DNA of 63,455 bases from Mucinivorans sp036654415. GTDB lineage: Bacteria; Bacteroidota; Bacteroidia; Bacteroidales; Rikenellaceae. The notes under the pieces were generated by a model that was given only the letters and a program-made list of their open reading frames with translations, ran no database searches and was not told the origin of the DNA. The DNA lies in NCBI GenBank assembly GCA_036654415.1, contig JAVVSB010000007.1, forward strand, positions 1 through 63,455. The letters run 5' to 3'. Shown piece after piece: positions 9,157 to 17,560 of the stretch; the stretch's first letter is position 1, and every line of letters begins with the position of its first letter. Made by a program: the position numbers and the translations under genes.

Positions 9157-9157
9157 A

Positions 9158-9194
9158 AACAAGAGCTCCGAATTTTTCGGAGCTCTTGTTTTTT
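9158..9194 (+). terminator. Rho-independent terminator after tRNA-Asp
   Basis: A perfect 15-bp stem (9158-9172 with 9176-9190), a 3-base loop, and a T run to 9194. Confidence 0.93.
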
Positions 9195-9226
9195 GCTATT
9201 AGGCCTCAGTTTTTTTGTTTTTAATC

Positions 9227-9248
9227 CAAAATTTACACAGTTTCTTAA
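9227..9248 (+). repeat. Solo end motif of the second intergenic repeat family
   Basis: The 22 bases match the right end of the complete element at 36936-37103 at about 19 of 22 positions; the shared core reads AAATTTAnACAGTTTCT. It lies between the tRNA terminator and the rho promoter. The rest of 9195-9321 shows no gene. Confidence 0.5.
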
Positions 9249-9321
9249 ATTTATTTCACGACAAAGATTCTAAGTAGTGTTGTCCGAGGGTAGAACGCAT
9301 CTAGAATTGCGCAAACAAAAT

Positions 9322-9351
9322 TTTGAAATACCAAATAAATATATACCTTTG
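9322..9351 (+). promoter_or_regulatory. Promoter of rho
   Basis: TTTG (9322-9325), 18-base spacer, TAccTTTG (9344-9351). Transcription would start about 140 bases before the rho ATG. Confidence 0.7.
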
Positions 9352-9498
9352 TAGAATCAAAGTTATGCAAGGCAGGTCGTAAAGTGGGTTGAGCCCATTT
9401 ATATTTCTTTTTAATGCCTTGGTTAGTCCCAAAAAGTTGTCGCCCGAGGGTGGCCTTTTAGGTTGATTTTGACATCAATAACAATCTATAATTTGCAG
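9352..9498 (+). promoter_or_regulatory. Structured 5' leader of rho
   Basis: The untranslated leader of about 140 bases can fold into nested stems: CAAGGCA (9368-9374) pairs with TGCCTTG (9415-9421) and encloses a 7-bp hairpin (9382-9388 with 9394-9400). A five-codon reading frame (ATG 9365, stop 9380-9382) lies at the base. In enterobacteria rho is autoregulated in its leader; whether this one works that way is inference. Confidence 0.45.
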
Positions 9499-11202
9499 AT
9501 GCAAAAAGAAAATCTCGCAGAGAAAACTATTCCTCAGTTACGCTCTATGGCTGAAAATGTTGGGCTTACGCTTGGCAAAGGCTTTATCAAAAAAGGTGAT
9601 TTAATTGCCCGTATCGAATCAAAAACTGCCGAAACTGCCTCTGCACAGTCTCCTTTGGCTCAACAGGATGGGCGTGAGGCACGCTCCTCTGGCAAGCATC
9701 GTAAGAGGGTTCCGCATGAGACCCCACAGACTGGTGGTCAGGTTGCTACTCAATCAGTTGAGACTCCGCGCGCGCCACTTGAGGCCGAGAGACCCCAAGC
9801 GACCGCAGTGGCTCCAGTGGCCCAAGTGGCTCCAGTGACTGATGCGCCAGAGGTTTTGTCCATCCCTGAGCCGCAGCCACAGGTTGTGCGGGGGTATTCT
9901 GACCCGCGCTCTGCCCGTGCTGCCCGCAGCAGCGATGGCGGTGGACAGGGGCGCGATAAGAATTCGCGCCACGCTGGGCGTGACAAGGCCCTACGCCCCT
10001 ATACCCCAGGGCAGCAGCCCTCCGATGGTGCCCGTATGGCCTCGGTTAATGGTCAGCCCAAAAAGAGCAATCTGCACAATGAATTCCTGGGCGTTATCGA
10101 ATGTACAGGGGCGTTGGAGTTGATGCCCGATGGGTATGGTTTTCTTCGTTCGGCCGACTACAACTACCTCAATTCGCCCGACGATGTCTATGTTTCGCAG
10201 CAGCAGGTCAAGAGTTTTGGGCTCAAGTTGGGCGATACGGTGCAGGGGCTGATTAAACCTCCGCGCGAGGGAGAGAAGTATTTTCCGCTAATTAAAATCA
10301 TAAAAATCAATGGTCTGCTGCCTGAGCAGATTCGCGACAGGGTGCAATTTGAGTTTCTTACCCCGCTTTTCCCCGAGGAGAAGTTCAAAATCACGGGCAT
10401 AGGCAACAACAACCTCAGTAATCGTGTGGTTGACCTTTTCGCCCCCATCGGCAAGGGGCAGCGTGCCCTGATTGTGGCGCAGCCCAAGACGGGTAAAACA
10501 ATGTTGCTTAAATCCATAGCCATCGCCATTGCCACCAATAATCCCGAGGCCTACCTTATTCTGTTGCTCATCGACGAGCGGCCCGAGGAGGTAACCGACA
10601 TGGCACGTTCGGTTGATGCCGAGGTCATCGCCTCTACCTTTGACGAACAGGCCTCGCGCCACGTCAAGGTGGCTGAGATGGTCTTGGAGAAGGCCAAACG
10701 CCTGGTGGAGTGTGGCCATGATGTGATAATTATGTTGGACTCTATTACGCGTCTGGCTCGGGCCTACAATACGGTTCAGCCAGCCTCTGGTAAGATACTT
10801 TCGGGGGGTGTTGATGCCAACGCTCTGCATAAGCCCAAACGTTTTTTCGGTGCGGCGCGTAACACCGAGGAGAAGGGTTCGCTAACCATTATCGCCACAG
10901 CTCTTATCGACACTGGCTCCAAGATGGACGAGGTGATTTTTGAGGAGTTCAAAGGGACTGGTAATATGGAACTTCAGCTCGACAGACGCCTCAGTAACAA
11001 GCGTATTTATCCAGCGGTGGACATTACCTCGAGCAGCACTCGGCGTGATGATTTATTGTTGGACAAAGATGTGTTACAGAAGTTGTGGATATTGCGTCGT
11101 CACCTTACTGATATGAATCCTGTTGAGGCGATGGAGTTTGTCAAGGAGCAGATGGAGCAGACGCGCAACAATGAGGATTTCTTGCAGATGATGAATAAGT
11201 AA
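9499..11202 (+). CDS. rho: Transcription termination factor Rho
   Basis: A 567-residue hexameric RNA-dependent ATPase. The start ATG 9499 (MQKENLAEKTIPQLRSMAE) begins the Rho N-terminal helical domain and is preferred to the upstream TTG at 9463. After about 40 residues comes an insert of about 140 residues rich in Gln, Pro, Ala, Arg and Ser, clearly low-complexity and probably disordered. Then the RNA-binding cold-shock fold (GYGFLRS), Walker A QPKTGKT (328-334), IDERPEEV and the C-terminal ATPase core. Bacteroides Rho proteins are known for this long insert, which in B. thetaiotaomicron supports condensate formation. LysO follows after 52 bases and may be cotranscribed. Confidence 0.96.
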   Translation: MQKENLAEKTIPQLRSMAENVGLTLGKGFIKKGDLIARIESKTAETASAQSPLAQQDGREARSSGKHRKRVPHETPQTGGQVATQSVETPRAPLEAERPQATAVAPVAQVAPVTDAPEVLSIPEPQPQVVRGYSDPRSARAARSSDGGGQGRDKNSRHAGRDKALRPYTPGQQPSDGARMASVNGQPKKSNLHNEFLGVIECTGALELMPDGYGFLRSADYNYLNSPDDVYVSQQQVKSFGLKLGDTVQGLIKPPREGEKYFPLIKIIKINGLLPEQIRDRVQFEFLTPLFPEEKFKITGIGNNNLSNRVVDLFAPIGKGQRALIVAQPKTGKTMLLKSIAIAIATNNPEAYLILLLIDERPEEVTDMARSVDAEVIASTFDEQASRHVKVAEMVLEKAKRLVECGHDVIIMLDSITRLARAYNTVQPASGKILSGGVDANALHKPKRFFGAARNTEEKGSLTIIATALIDTGSKMDEVIFEEFKGTGNMELQLDRRLSNKRIYPAVDITSSSTRRDDLLLDKDVLQKLWILRRHLTDMNPVEAMEFVKEQMEQTRNNEDFLQMMNK

Positions 11203-11254
11203 TGGGGGAGTCCCAAAAGTTGCTTTTCACGAGCGACAAAATTTCAGACAATTT

Positions 11255-12154
11255 ATGTTGAAGATTTTTGCCGTCATGGTCGCCTCAATGGTTTTGGGGT
11301 GGCTTTTGCGTAGGCCACAATTCCCCCATAAAGCCCTTGGGCGACTTATCTTAGTGGTCATCATGTTGATGATGTGGCTTATTGGGGTCGAGATGGGCTC
11401 CAGCGAGCAGGTGCTTGGCAATCTGAGCTCCATTTTTCAGGATGCTCTGCTATTGACTTTGGGGGCCTTGGTGGGCACCATCGTCCTGGCTTGGACGGTC
11501 AATAAATTCATCGTACACTCCAAAATAGAACACTCCACCACCCATCTTGGTCGTAGCAACCACCGCTTCAGCCTGCTGGTGGTGGCTCTCTTTGCCCTGG
11601 GGGTTGGCATTGGCTATCTGGGTTGGGGTACTTTTCTTATGCATGGTGCCTCCACCTGGGCCCTCTATCTTCTTATGGCCCTTGTGGGGCTCAATATAGG
11701 CAGCGATGTACAGGCTTTGCGGGCTCTGCGGGGGCAACCCTGGCGCGTGGTCTTTGTCCCTGTGGCCACCGTTGTAGGCACCTTACTGGGGGTGGGGGCC
11801 GTCTGTCCGCTGCTAGGTCTTGGGCTCTCCGATTCGTTGGCCGTAGGTTCGGGTATGGGTTACTATTCACTCTCCTCGGTGCTGTTAAGCGAGTTGCGCG
11901 GGGTAGAGATAGGCTCCATAGCCCTGATGGTCAACGTCACTCGCGAGTTGACGACCGTTGTGTTGGCACCCTGGATAGCGCGACGTTTTTCGCCCGTGGC
12001 CCTGATTTGTTGTGGAGGGGCCACCACACTCGACGTGACACTGCCCGTGGTGGTGGGCACCTGCGGTAGTGGCTTTGTGGGGATGGCCCTTTTTCAGGGG
12101 GTTGTGGTCGATTTGAGTGTCCCTTTTCTGGTTACATTTTTTGCCTCGATATAA
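11255..12154 (+). CDS. lysO: LysO-family (DUF340) membrane exporter
   Basis: A 299-residue membrane protein with about eight hydrophobic segments. It resembles E. coli LysO (YbjE), an L-lysine exporter: the GVEMGSSEQ region early, GLNIGSD in the middle and the diagnostic GSGMGYYSLSSVLL and GGATTLDVTLPVV stretches late. It would export lysine or the toxic analogue thialysine across the inner membrane. It follows rho by 52 bases with no visible promoter or terminator between, and converges on the DUF1573 gene with only 4 bases between stop codons. Substrate is inferred from the family. Confidence 0.78.
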   Translation: MLKIFAVMVASMVLGWLLRRPQFPHKALGRLILVVIMLMMWLIGVEMGSSEQVLGNLSSIFQDALLLTLGALVGTIVLAWTVNKFIVHSKIEHSTTHLGRSNHRFSLLVVALFALGVGIGYLGWGTFLMHGASTWALYLLMALVGLNIGSDVQALRALRGQPWRVVFVPVATVVGTLLGVGAVCPLLGLGLSDSLAVGSGMGYYSLSSVLLSELRGVEIGSIALMVNVTRELTTVVLAPWIARRFSPVALICCGGATTLDVTLPVVVGTCGSGFVGMALFQGVVVDLSVPFLVTFFASI

Positions 12155-12158
12155 GGCC

Positions 12159-12506
12159 TTAGAGCACGCGTCCGCGTACAACTATCTTTTGTGTGGGCTC
12201 GGTGGAGATTATCTCAACCGTTTTGTAGAACTGCCCCGAGGCATTGGGTACATATGTCACCTCCAAGAGGGTGCTGTCGCCTGGCATCACGGGGCGTGGC
12301 GAATATTTAAGTTTGGTGCAGACGCAACTAACGCGCATGTCTTTGATAACCAATGGTTTTTTGGAGTCGTTGTAAATCATCACCTTGGCTTTTGGGCTGT
12401 TTTTTGCCAAAAATTCGCCAAAGTTAACTGTCTGGGGCACCACCCGCATCTGAGACCAAGAGACAGAAACGAGGAATAAAAAGTAGAGAATAATATATTT
12501 TTTCAT
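12159..12506 (-). CDS. Small exported DUF1573-type protein
   Basis: A 115-residue protein. ATG 12506 (MKKYIILYFLFLVSVSWS) gives a clean signal peptide; an ATG 15 bases further out is also in frame. The mature part is one immunoglobulin-like DUF1573 domain: VNFGEFLAKNSPKAKVMIYN, a Cys-Val-Cys pair (SCVCTK) and a Gly-rich beta end (GQFYKTVEI). DUF1573 domains are frequent in Bacteroidota cell-envelope proteins and have no settled biochemical role. It converges on lysO and diverges from the transglutaminase-like gene. Confidence 0.75.
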   Translation of the reverse strand: MKKYIILYFLFLVSVSWSQMRVVPQTVNFGEFLAKNSPKAKVMIYNDSKKPLVIKDMRVSCVCTKLKYSPRPVMPGDSTLLEVTYVPNASGQFYKTVEIISTEPTQKIVVRGRVL

Positions 12507-12513
12507 ATCTTTG
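12506..12513 (+). promoter_or_regulatory. Possible -7 box for the transglutaminase-like gene
   Basis: TAtcTTTG lies 40 bases before ATG 12554 and touches the start codon of the divergent DUF1573 gene. No -33 box is visible. Confidence 0.35.
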
Positions 12514-12553
12514 TTCATCAATGTTATTTAAAATAAAATTTCCCCCAAAAATA

Positions 12554-13681
12554 ATGAAAAAAATCTTTATTGTATCATTTTTAATGGTTATTTCTTTGGC
12601 CTATGGCCAACAGTCCCAAATCAAACAGGCCCTTCGCCTTACTCCCAAGGAGCAAAAGGCGGGTATGGAGTTTTTGGTAAAATATATGAGGGAGTGCGAC
12701 CGCGACACCCTTAAGGCAGACTTTTTGCTCACCGAGGTGGACTACGCCTATCGTGCGCGCCGTACTTTTCCGTGGTGCCAGGCCCTGCCCGACTCTATTT
12801 TTATGAACGATGTTCTGCCCTACGCCTCCATGGACGAGACTCGTGAGCCGTGGAGGGCTATGTTTTGGGATATGTTCTACCCCTTGGTCAAGGATATAAA
12901 GGATGTGCGTGTGGCCATCGACACCATCAATCGAGCCGTGAGTCGGCTTGTGGGTGTGGAATACAACACCAAACGCCACAAGCCCAACCAGTCGCCACGT
13001 GAGTCCATGGCCATCAAGATGGCCTCTTGTAGTGGTCTGTCCATCATCCTAACCGATGTCTTTCGCACCATGGGTATTCCATCTCGTATTGCTGGCACCC
13101 CACTCTGGGTCAGTGGCGAGGGTAACCACAACTGGAGCGAGGTGTGGATTGACGGTCAGTGGTATTTTACCGAATATTATCCCAACGCGGCACTCAACAA
13201 GAGCTGGTTCCTCGAACGGGCAGGCAAGGCCGACAAGAGCGACCCAAAATATTGGATGTATGCCACTTCGTGGAAGCCGCTTTCGGCCCAATACTTTCCC
13301 ATGGTGTGGGCCTTTGGCGACAAGACGGTGCCTGGGGTTGACGTGACGGATTTCTACATTAACCTATACAATGCTGAGCAGGCCGAGGCTAAAAACGGTG
13401 TGGCTGTGGGCTTTAAGCTCTATGAAGCCGAAAAGGGTGGCCGTAGCAGTGCCGATAGGGTAGCAGCTGATGTTCAGATTTACGATAAACAGGGCAAAAT
13501 AGTGTGTGTGGGTACCACCCGCGGAGCCAAGGCCGATATGAACGACTATTTGCAATTCTATCTGCCAGAGAATCAAGATTTTGTAGCGGCTTATATAGGT
13601 AAAGATGGGCGTAAGATTAACCAAAAGTTCTTAACTGGTCAGGGGGGTGTCATAGTGGAGCTCTTTATGGATTTTCTGTAA
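12554..13681 (+). CDS. Exported transglutaminase-like (papain-fold) protein
   Basis: A 375-residue protein; ATG 12554 (MKKIFIVSFLMVISLAYG) gives a signal peptide and is preferred to an upstream in-frame start at 12521. The transglutaminase-core pattern is clear: a Cys in MASCSGLSIIL, then the His in GNHNWSEVWIDGQWYFTEY. The position where many family members have the third catalytic Asp reads TEYYP, so Glu may replace it. Around 100 C-terminal residues form a separate beta domain. Such Bacteroidota proteins are thought to be peptidases or amidases rather than cross-linkers. The next gene starts 10 bases later. Substrate unknown. Confidence 0.75.
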   Translation: MKKIFIVSFLMVISLAYGQQSQIKQALRLTPKEQKAGMEFLVKYMRECDRDTLKADFLLTEVDYAYRARRTFPWCQALPDSIFMNDVLPYASMDETREPWRAMFWDMFYPLVKDIKDVRVAIDTINRAVSRLVGVEYNTKRHKPNQSPRESMAIKMASCSGLSIILTDVFRTMGIPSRIAGTPLWVSGEGNHNWSEVWIDGQWYFTEYYPNAALNKSWFLERAGKADKSDPKYWMYATSWKPLSAQYFPMVWAFGDKTVPGVDVTDFYINLYNAEQAEAKNGVAVGFKLYEAEKGGRSSADRVAADVQIYDKQGKIVCVGTTRGAKADMNDYLQFYLPENQDFVAAYIGKDGRKINQKFLTGQGGVIVELFMDFL

Positions 13682-13691
13682 CACTCACGCC

Positions 13692-14735
13692 ATGAATCCC
13701 ATAGAACTTCTTGAGCGTCTCATTGCCATCCCTTCGCTCTCGCACGAGGAGGCTGCTACGGCCGATATGCTCTTTCAGACACTTGTCTCTGAGGGGGTTG
13801 AGGCCCATCGCCTGTACAATAATGTATGGGCGGTGAATCGCGATTTTTCGCCAACTAAGCCCACCATTTTGCTTAATTCGCACCACGACACCGTGCGCCC
13901 CAACAGCGGCTACACCCGTGAGCCCTATACTCCTGCCATCGAGCATGGACGGCTCTATGGTTTGGGTAGCAATGACGCGGGGGCCAGTGTGGTCTCGCTG
14001 ATGGCCACCTTTCTCCACTTCTACCCCCAAACGGGGCTCAACTACAACCTCTGCCTAGCTCTTACAGCCGAAGAGGAGTGTAGTGGCGAGCTAGGTATCG
14101 AGGCTCTGTTGCCGTGCCTCCCTAAGATAAATTGTGCCATAGTTGGTGAACCTACATTGGGCCAAATGGCCATAGGAGAGCGCGGGCTAATGGTGCTGGA
14201 TTGCGTGGCTAAGGGGCGTTCGGGCCATGCCGCCAGAGAAGAGGGTGATAATGCTATTTATCATGCTCTCAATGATATAGAGTGGTTCAAGAACTATCGC
14301 TTTGCCAAAGTTTCGCCTCTGTTTGGCCCCGTGAAGATGAGTGTGACCATTATAAATAGTGGCACGCAACATAATGTAGTGCCTGCGGAGTGCCGCTTTA
14401 CCGTAGATGTGCGTGTGACGGAGTGCTACACTCTGGAGCAAGTACTTGCTCTTATACGCGAGAATGTTACCTCCACGGTCACTCCACGGTCGCTACGTTT
14501 GAATCCCTCTAAGATAACTCTTTCCCATCCTTTGGTGGTGAGTGGTTTGGCCATGGGGTTAACTACCTATGGTTCGCCAACAACCTCGGATGCAGCACTG
14601 CTTTACGGCATCGAGGCCCTTAAGATGGGCCCTGGTGATTCGGCACGGTCGCACTCAGCTGATGAATATGTCTATATTTCTGAGGTGACAGCAGGGATTA
14701 AGAATTATATAACCCTTTTGGATAGGATATTATAA
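13692..14735 (+). CDS. argE: ArgE-type M20 N-acylornithine deacylase
   Basis: A 347-residue M20 metallohydrolase. The two-zinc site is complete: NSHHDT, GLGSNDAGAS (bridging Asp), the catalytic Glu in TAEEECSGELG, GEPT, and a late His in ARSHSADEY. The dimerisation part contains GRSGHAAREEGDNAIYHALND. It strongly resembles the enzyme that Bacteroides uses to remove the succinyl group from N-succinylornithine in arginine synthesis, so succinylornithine is a likelier substrate than acetylornithine. No other arg genes are in the window. Its stop overlaps the convergent ispG stop by 6 bases. Confidence 0.82.
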   Translation: MNPIELLERLIAIPSLSHEEAATADMLFQTLVSEGVEAHRLYNNVWAVNRDFSPTKPTILLNSHHDTVRPNSGYTREPYTPAIEHGRLYGLGSNDAGASVVSLMATFLHFYPQTGLNYNLCLALTAEEECSGELGIEALLPCLPKINCAIVGEPTLGQMAIGERGLMVLDCVAKGRSGHAAREEGDNAIYHALNDIEWFKNYRFAKVSPLFGPVKMSVTIINSGTQHNVVPAECRFTVDVRVTECYTLEQVLALIRENVTSTVTPRSLRLNPSKITLSHPLVVSGLAMGLTTYGSPTTSDAALLYGIEALKMGPGDSARSHSADEYVYISEVTAGIKNYITLLDRIL

Positions 14736-15827
14736 CTCTTGGTCGATAAGACGTTCCAGGGCATCCAGCGCCTGGCTCTGCGGTATGTTTTTCTGCACCA
14801 CTACGCCGTGGCGATAGAGCGTCACAAGGCCCGCCCCCGCCCCCACGTAGCCAAAGTCGGCATCGGCCATCTCGCCTGGGCCATTGACTATGCACCCCAT
14901 TACGGCCAACTTGAGCCCTGCGCGCGAGCCTAGTCGCTCTTTGATTTGGGCGGTTGTGGTTTGCAGGTCATAGAGTGTGCGGCCGCAGCCTGGGCAGCTT
15001 ATGATTTCGGTCTTGGTGATGCGGGCGCGCGAGGCCTGAAGAATCGAGAAGGCGGCTGGGATTTCGTTTTCGGGAGGCTCGGTGAGCGAGACACGGATGG
15101 TGTCGCCCAGCCCATCGAGCAGTAGTGAGCCTATGGCCACAGCCGAACGGGCGCGCCCATCTTCGCCACTGCCAGCCTCGGTGAGGCCCAAGTGGAGTGG
15201 ATAGTGAAAACCCATTTCGTCCATCTGTCTTACTCCCAGATTATAGGCCTGGGTCATAACCCTCACATTTGAGGATTTAAATGAGAGCACCAACTGGTCA
15301 AAATTCTCTTGGGCGGCAATCTCCATAAACTCCATGGCACTGCGCACCATCCCCTGTGGGGTATCGCCATATTTTTCTGTTATCTCTGGTGCCAAAGAGC
15401 CGTGGTTTACCCCAATACGTATGGCTGTTCCATACTGCTTACACAAGGCTATGAGCTCTCGGAAAACAGCCTTGTCGCCCCAGTTACCAGGGTTGATGCG
15501 CACCTTTTCAACCAGGGGAGCGGCCACCAGGGCCACTTGAGCGTTGAAATGGACATCGGCCACCAATGGCACATCACACCCTTGGGCCAGGAGTTCGGCC
15601 TTGATATTACGTAGGTTTTCGGCCTGAGCGCGGCCCTGTGTCGTCAGGCGCACAATCTCGCCACCAGCGGCCACAATACGTAGAATCTGAGCCACTGAAG
15701 CCTCTGTATCTTCGGTGCGGGTGGTGGTCATGGACTGCACAGCGATAGGATAGCCCGAGCCGATGGTTACCCGCCCGATGCGAACGGGGAGGGTCTCGCG
15801 CCGTGAAAAGGTATTTTCTGTTGTCAT
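14730..15827 (-). CDS. ispG: 4-hydroxy-3-methylbut-2-enyl diphosphate synthase IspG (short form)
   Basis: A 365-residue [4Fe-4S] enzyme of the MEP isoprenoid pathway. The TIM barrel opens with VQSMTTTRTEDTEA and includes VADVHFN, KVRINPGN and RIGVNHGSL. The cluster ligands are Cys278 and Cys281 (CPGCG) and Cys312 (GCIVNGPGE), with the iron-binding Glu319. Bacteroidota enzymes usually have about 600 residues because a large extra domain lies between barrel and cluster domain; here SLTEPPENEIP runs straight into AAFSILQASRARITKTE, so that insert is absent. The start overlaps the dnaX stop (ATGA). Confidence 0.94.
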   Translation of the reverse strand: MTTENTFSRRETLPVRIGRVTIGSGYPIAVQSMTTTRTEDTEASVAQILRIVAAGGEIVRLTTQGRAQAENLRNIKAELLAQGCDVPLVADVHFNAQVALVAAPLVEKVRINPGNWGDKAVFRELIALCKQYGTAIRIGVNHGSLAPEITEKYGDTPQGMVRSAMEFMEIAAQENFDQLVLSFKSSNVRVMTQAYNLGVRQMDEMGFHYPLHLGLTEAGSGEDGRARSAVAIGSLLLDGLGDTIRVSLTEPPENEIPAAFSILQASRARITKTEIISCPGCGRTLYDLQTTTAQIKERLGSRAGLKLAVMGCIVNGPGEMADADFGYVGAGAGLVTLYRHGVVVQKNIPQSQALDALERLIDQEL

Positions 15828-17551
15828 ATCGTAAGTTCCAAAGATTTCTGTAATTTAAGGATATTGGGGTTAATATCAACCAAATACTGCATCTTCTGCT
15901 CCATGGTTACGGGGCGATAAGCCTGCACCACCTCGCGGATTTCGACCTCTATGTTGGCCTTTACGCCACAGAGCTCCATGATGTGGGTCTCGATTTCGAT
16001 TTTGCTCTGCATGATTTCGTTCGAGAGGTCTTCGGTGGGGACAACGGTGAGTATGTTGTGGCCCACAATGCGGCTCGAGCTCATGGAGTTGGCTAGTCGT
16101 GGGCGGTTCATGGTGTGCAGGGTCTCGATTATAGCCTGCCAATTCTCTCTAAGCAGAGCCTCGCTTTGAGTCTCCGTAAGTTGCAGAGCCTCGCGCCGAG
16201 GTTTATTCTCAGAGCTAACCGACTGGAACCCCACAAGGCCGTTTATCGAGAAGCCGCTTGCGCTGGGGCGGTTGTCCAAGGAGGCTCTTGTGGTGGGTCT
16301 GGGTGTGTTGGGCTCTATCGGCCTTGCAACCTCTACAACCTTTGTTTCTGTCGCACTTACCTCTGCTTGAGCCTCAATCGCTACCGCTTGGGGTGCTGTT
16401 GTGGCAGCCATAATTATAGGCAGAGGAAACGATGGCTGCTCTATGTTAAACTCTTTTTTTTTTAGCCCTGAGAGCTTCATAAGTGCCAGCTCGCTGTGCA
16501 GACGGCGGTTGGTGGCGTTGCGATAACCTCCGTCACAGGAGCTAAGCAGTGATATGGCATTCATAATAAAGGGCACATCAAGTCTACTGGCCTGGTTACG
16601 GTAACGCTCCAGCAGCGACCCCGTAGCCTCGAGCAGCGAAAGGGTATCCTCAGACCTAGCCACCAGTAGATTACGAAAATGGTCGGCCAAACCAGCAATA
16701 AAAATCTGGCCCTCGAAGCCGCTCTCCAGCACCGAATCGTAGAGCAAGAGCAGTGGGCCATAATCCTCGGCCCAAGCCAAATCTACAGCTCTAAAATAGG
16801 TGTTAAAATCCAGTGCTCCAACGCTTTGAGCCGTCTGAGCAAAGGTGATTTCGGACCCCCCCGAAAAGGAGACCACTCGGTCGAAAGTCGACAGCGCGTC
16901 ACGCATTCCGCCATCGGCCTTTTGGGCTATGATGTTTAGTGACTCCTCGTCATATTTAATCCCTTCACTTTGGGCCACATAGGCCAGGTAAGAGACTATA
17001 TCTTCTAGCCTTATGCGGCGGAAGTCGTAGCTTTGGCAGCGCGAGAGAATGGTGGGTAGAATCTTGTGTTTTTCGGTGGTGGCCAAGATAAAGATGGCGT
17101 AGGATGGTGGCTCCTCAAGGGTTTTGAGAAAGGCGTTGAATGCCGAGGTCGATAGCATATGTACCTCATCGATGATATAGACGCTGTAACGGCCCACCTG
17201 GGGGGCTACCCTCACCTTTTCGGTGAGTAGGCGTATGTCCTCGACCGAGTTGTTGGAGGCCGCATCAAGTTCGTGGATACCCCACGAACGGCCTTGGTCA
17301 AAGGCCACGCATGATTCGCACACCCCGCACGCTTCGTGGTCGGGGGTGGGGTTCAAACAGTTGATGGCCTTGGCGAAAATTCGTGCACAGGTGGTCTTAC
17401 CAACCCCACGTGGCCCCGTAAATAGGTAGGCGTGGGCCAGGGTGCCGCGCTCAATGGCGCTCTGCAAGGTCTGGGTGATGTGGCCTTGGCCAACTACCGA
17501 GCGGAACGTTGCAGGACGATATTTGCGAGCCGATACTACGAAATTCTCCAT
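15824..17551 (-). CDS. dnaX: DNA polymerase III subunit gamma/tau DnaX
   Basis: A 575-residue clamp-loader ATPase. Walker A is GPRGVGKT (46-53), the zinc module has Cys65, 75, 78 and 81, Walker B is IIDEVH and the sensor reads LATTEKHK. Domain III ends near residue 366. Codons 363-366 hold ten consecutive A residues (plus strand T run 16454-16463); either a -1 or a +1 slip there reaches a stop within four codons, giving a gamma-like product of 368-369 residues. The rest is a tau-type tail with a Pro/Thr-rich linker. It lies 9 bases after ileS and overlaps ispG by 4. Confidence 0.95.
   Translation of the reverse strand: MENFVVSARKYRPATFRSVVGQGHITQTLQSAIERGTLAHAYLFTGPRGVGKTTCARIFAKAINCLNPTPDHEACGVCESCVAFDQGRSWGIHELDAASNNSVEDIRLLTEKVRVAPQVGRYSVYIIDEVHMLSTSAFNAFLKTLEEPPSYAIFILATTEKHKILPTILSRCQSYDFRRIRLEDIVSYLAYVAQSEGIKYDEESLNIIAQKADGGMRDALSTFDRVVSFSGGSEITFAQTAQSVGALDFNTYFRAVDLAWAEDYGPLLLLYDSVLESGFEGQIFIAGLADHFRNLLVARSEDTLSLLEATGSLLERYRNQASRLDVPFIMNAISLLSSCDGGYRNATNRRLHSELALMKLSGLKKKEFNIEQPSFPLPIIMAATTAPQAVAIEAQAEVSATETKVVEVARPIEPNTPRPTTRASLDNRPSASGFSINGLVGFQSVSSENKPRREALQLTETQSEALLRENWQAIIETLHTMNRPRLANSMSSSRIVGHNILTVVPTEDLSNEIMQSKIEIETHIMELCGVKANIEVEIREVVQAYRPVTMEQKMQYLVDINPNILKLQKSLELTI
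16404..16463 (-). promoter_or_regulatory. Putative programmed slippage site in dnaX
   Basis: On the minus strand an A10 run (16454-16463) is followed after 14 bases by an 8-bp perfect stem, GCAGCCAT with ATGGCTGC (16432-16439 and 16404-16411), around a 20-base loop. Both alternative frames stop almost at once (TAA in -1, TAG in +1). Comparable signals make gamma in E. coli (ribosomal -1) and Thermus (transcriptional slippage on A9). Confidence 0.55.
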
Positions 17552-17560
17552 CTTGTTTTT

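Noticed and set aside
11623..12069. A 148-codon frame within lysO on the same strand
   Set aside because: It is the +1 shadow of lysO; its translation is Arg/Gly-rich without membrane segments, while the lysO frame has clean ones.
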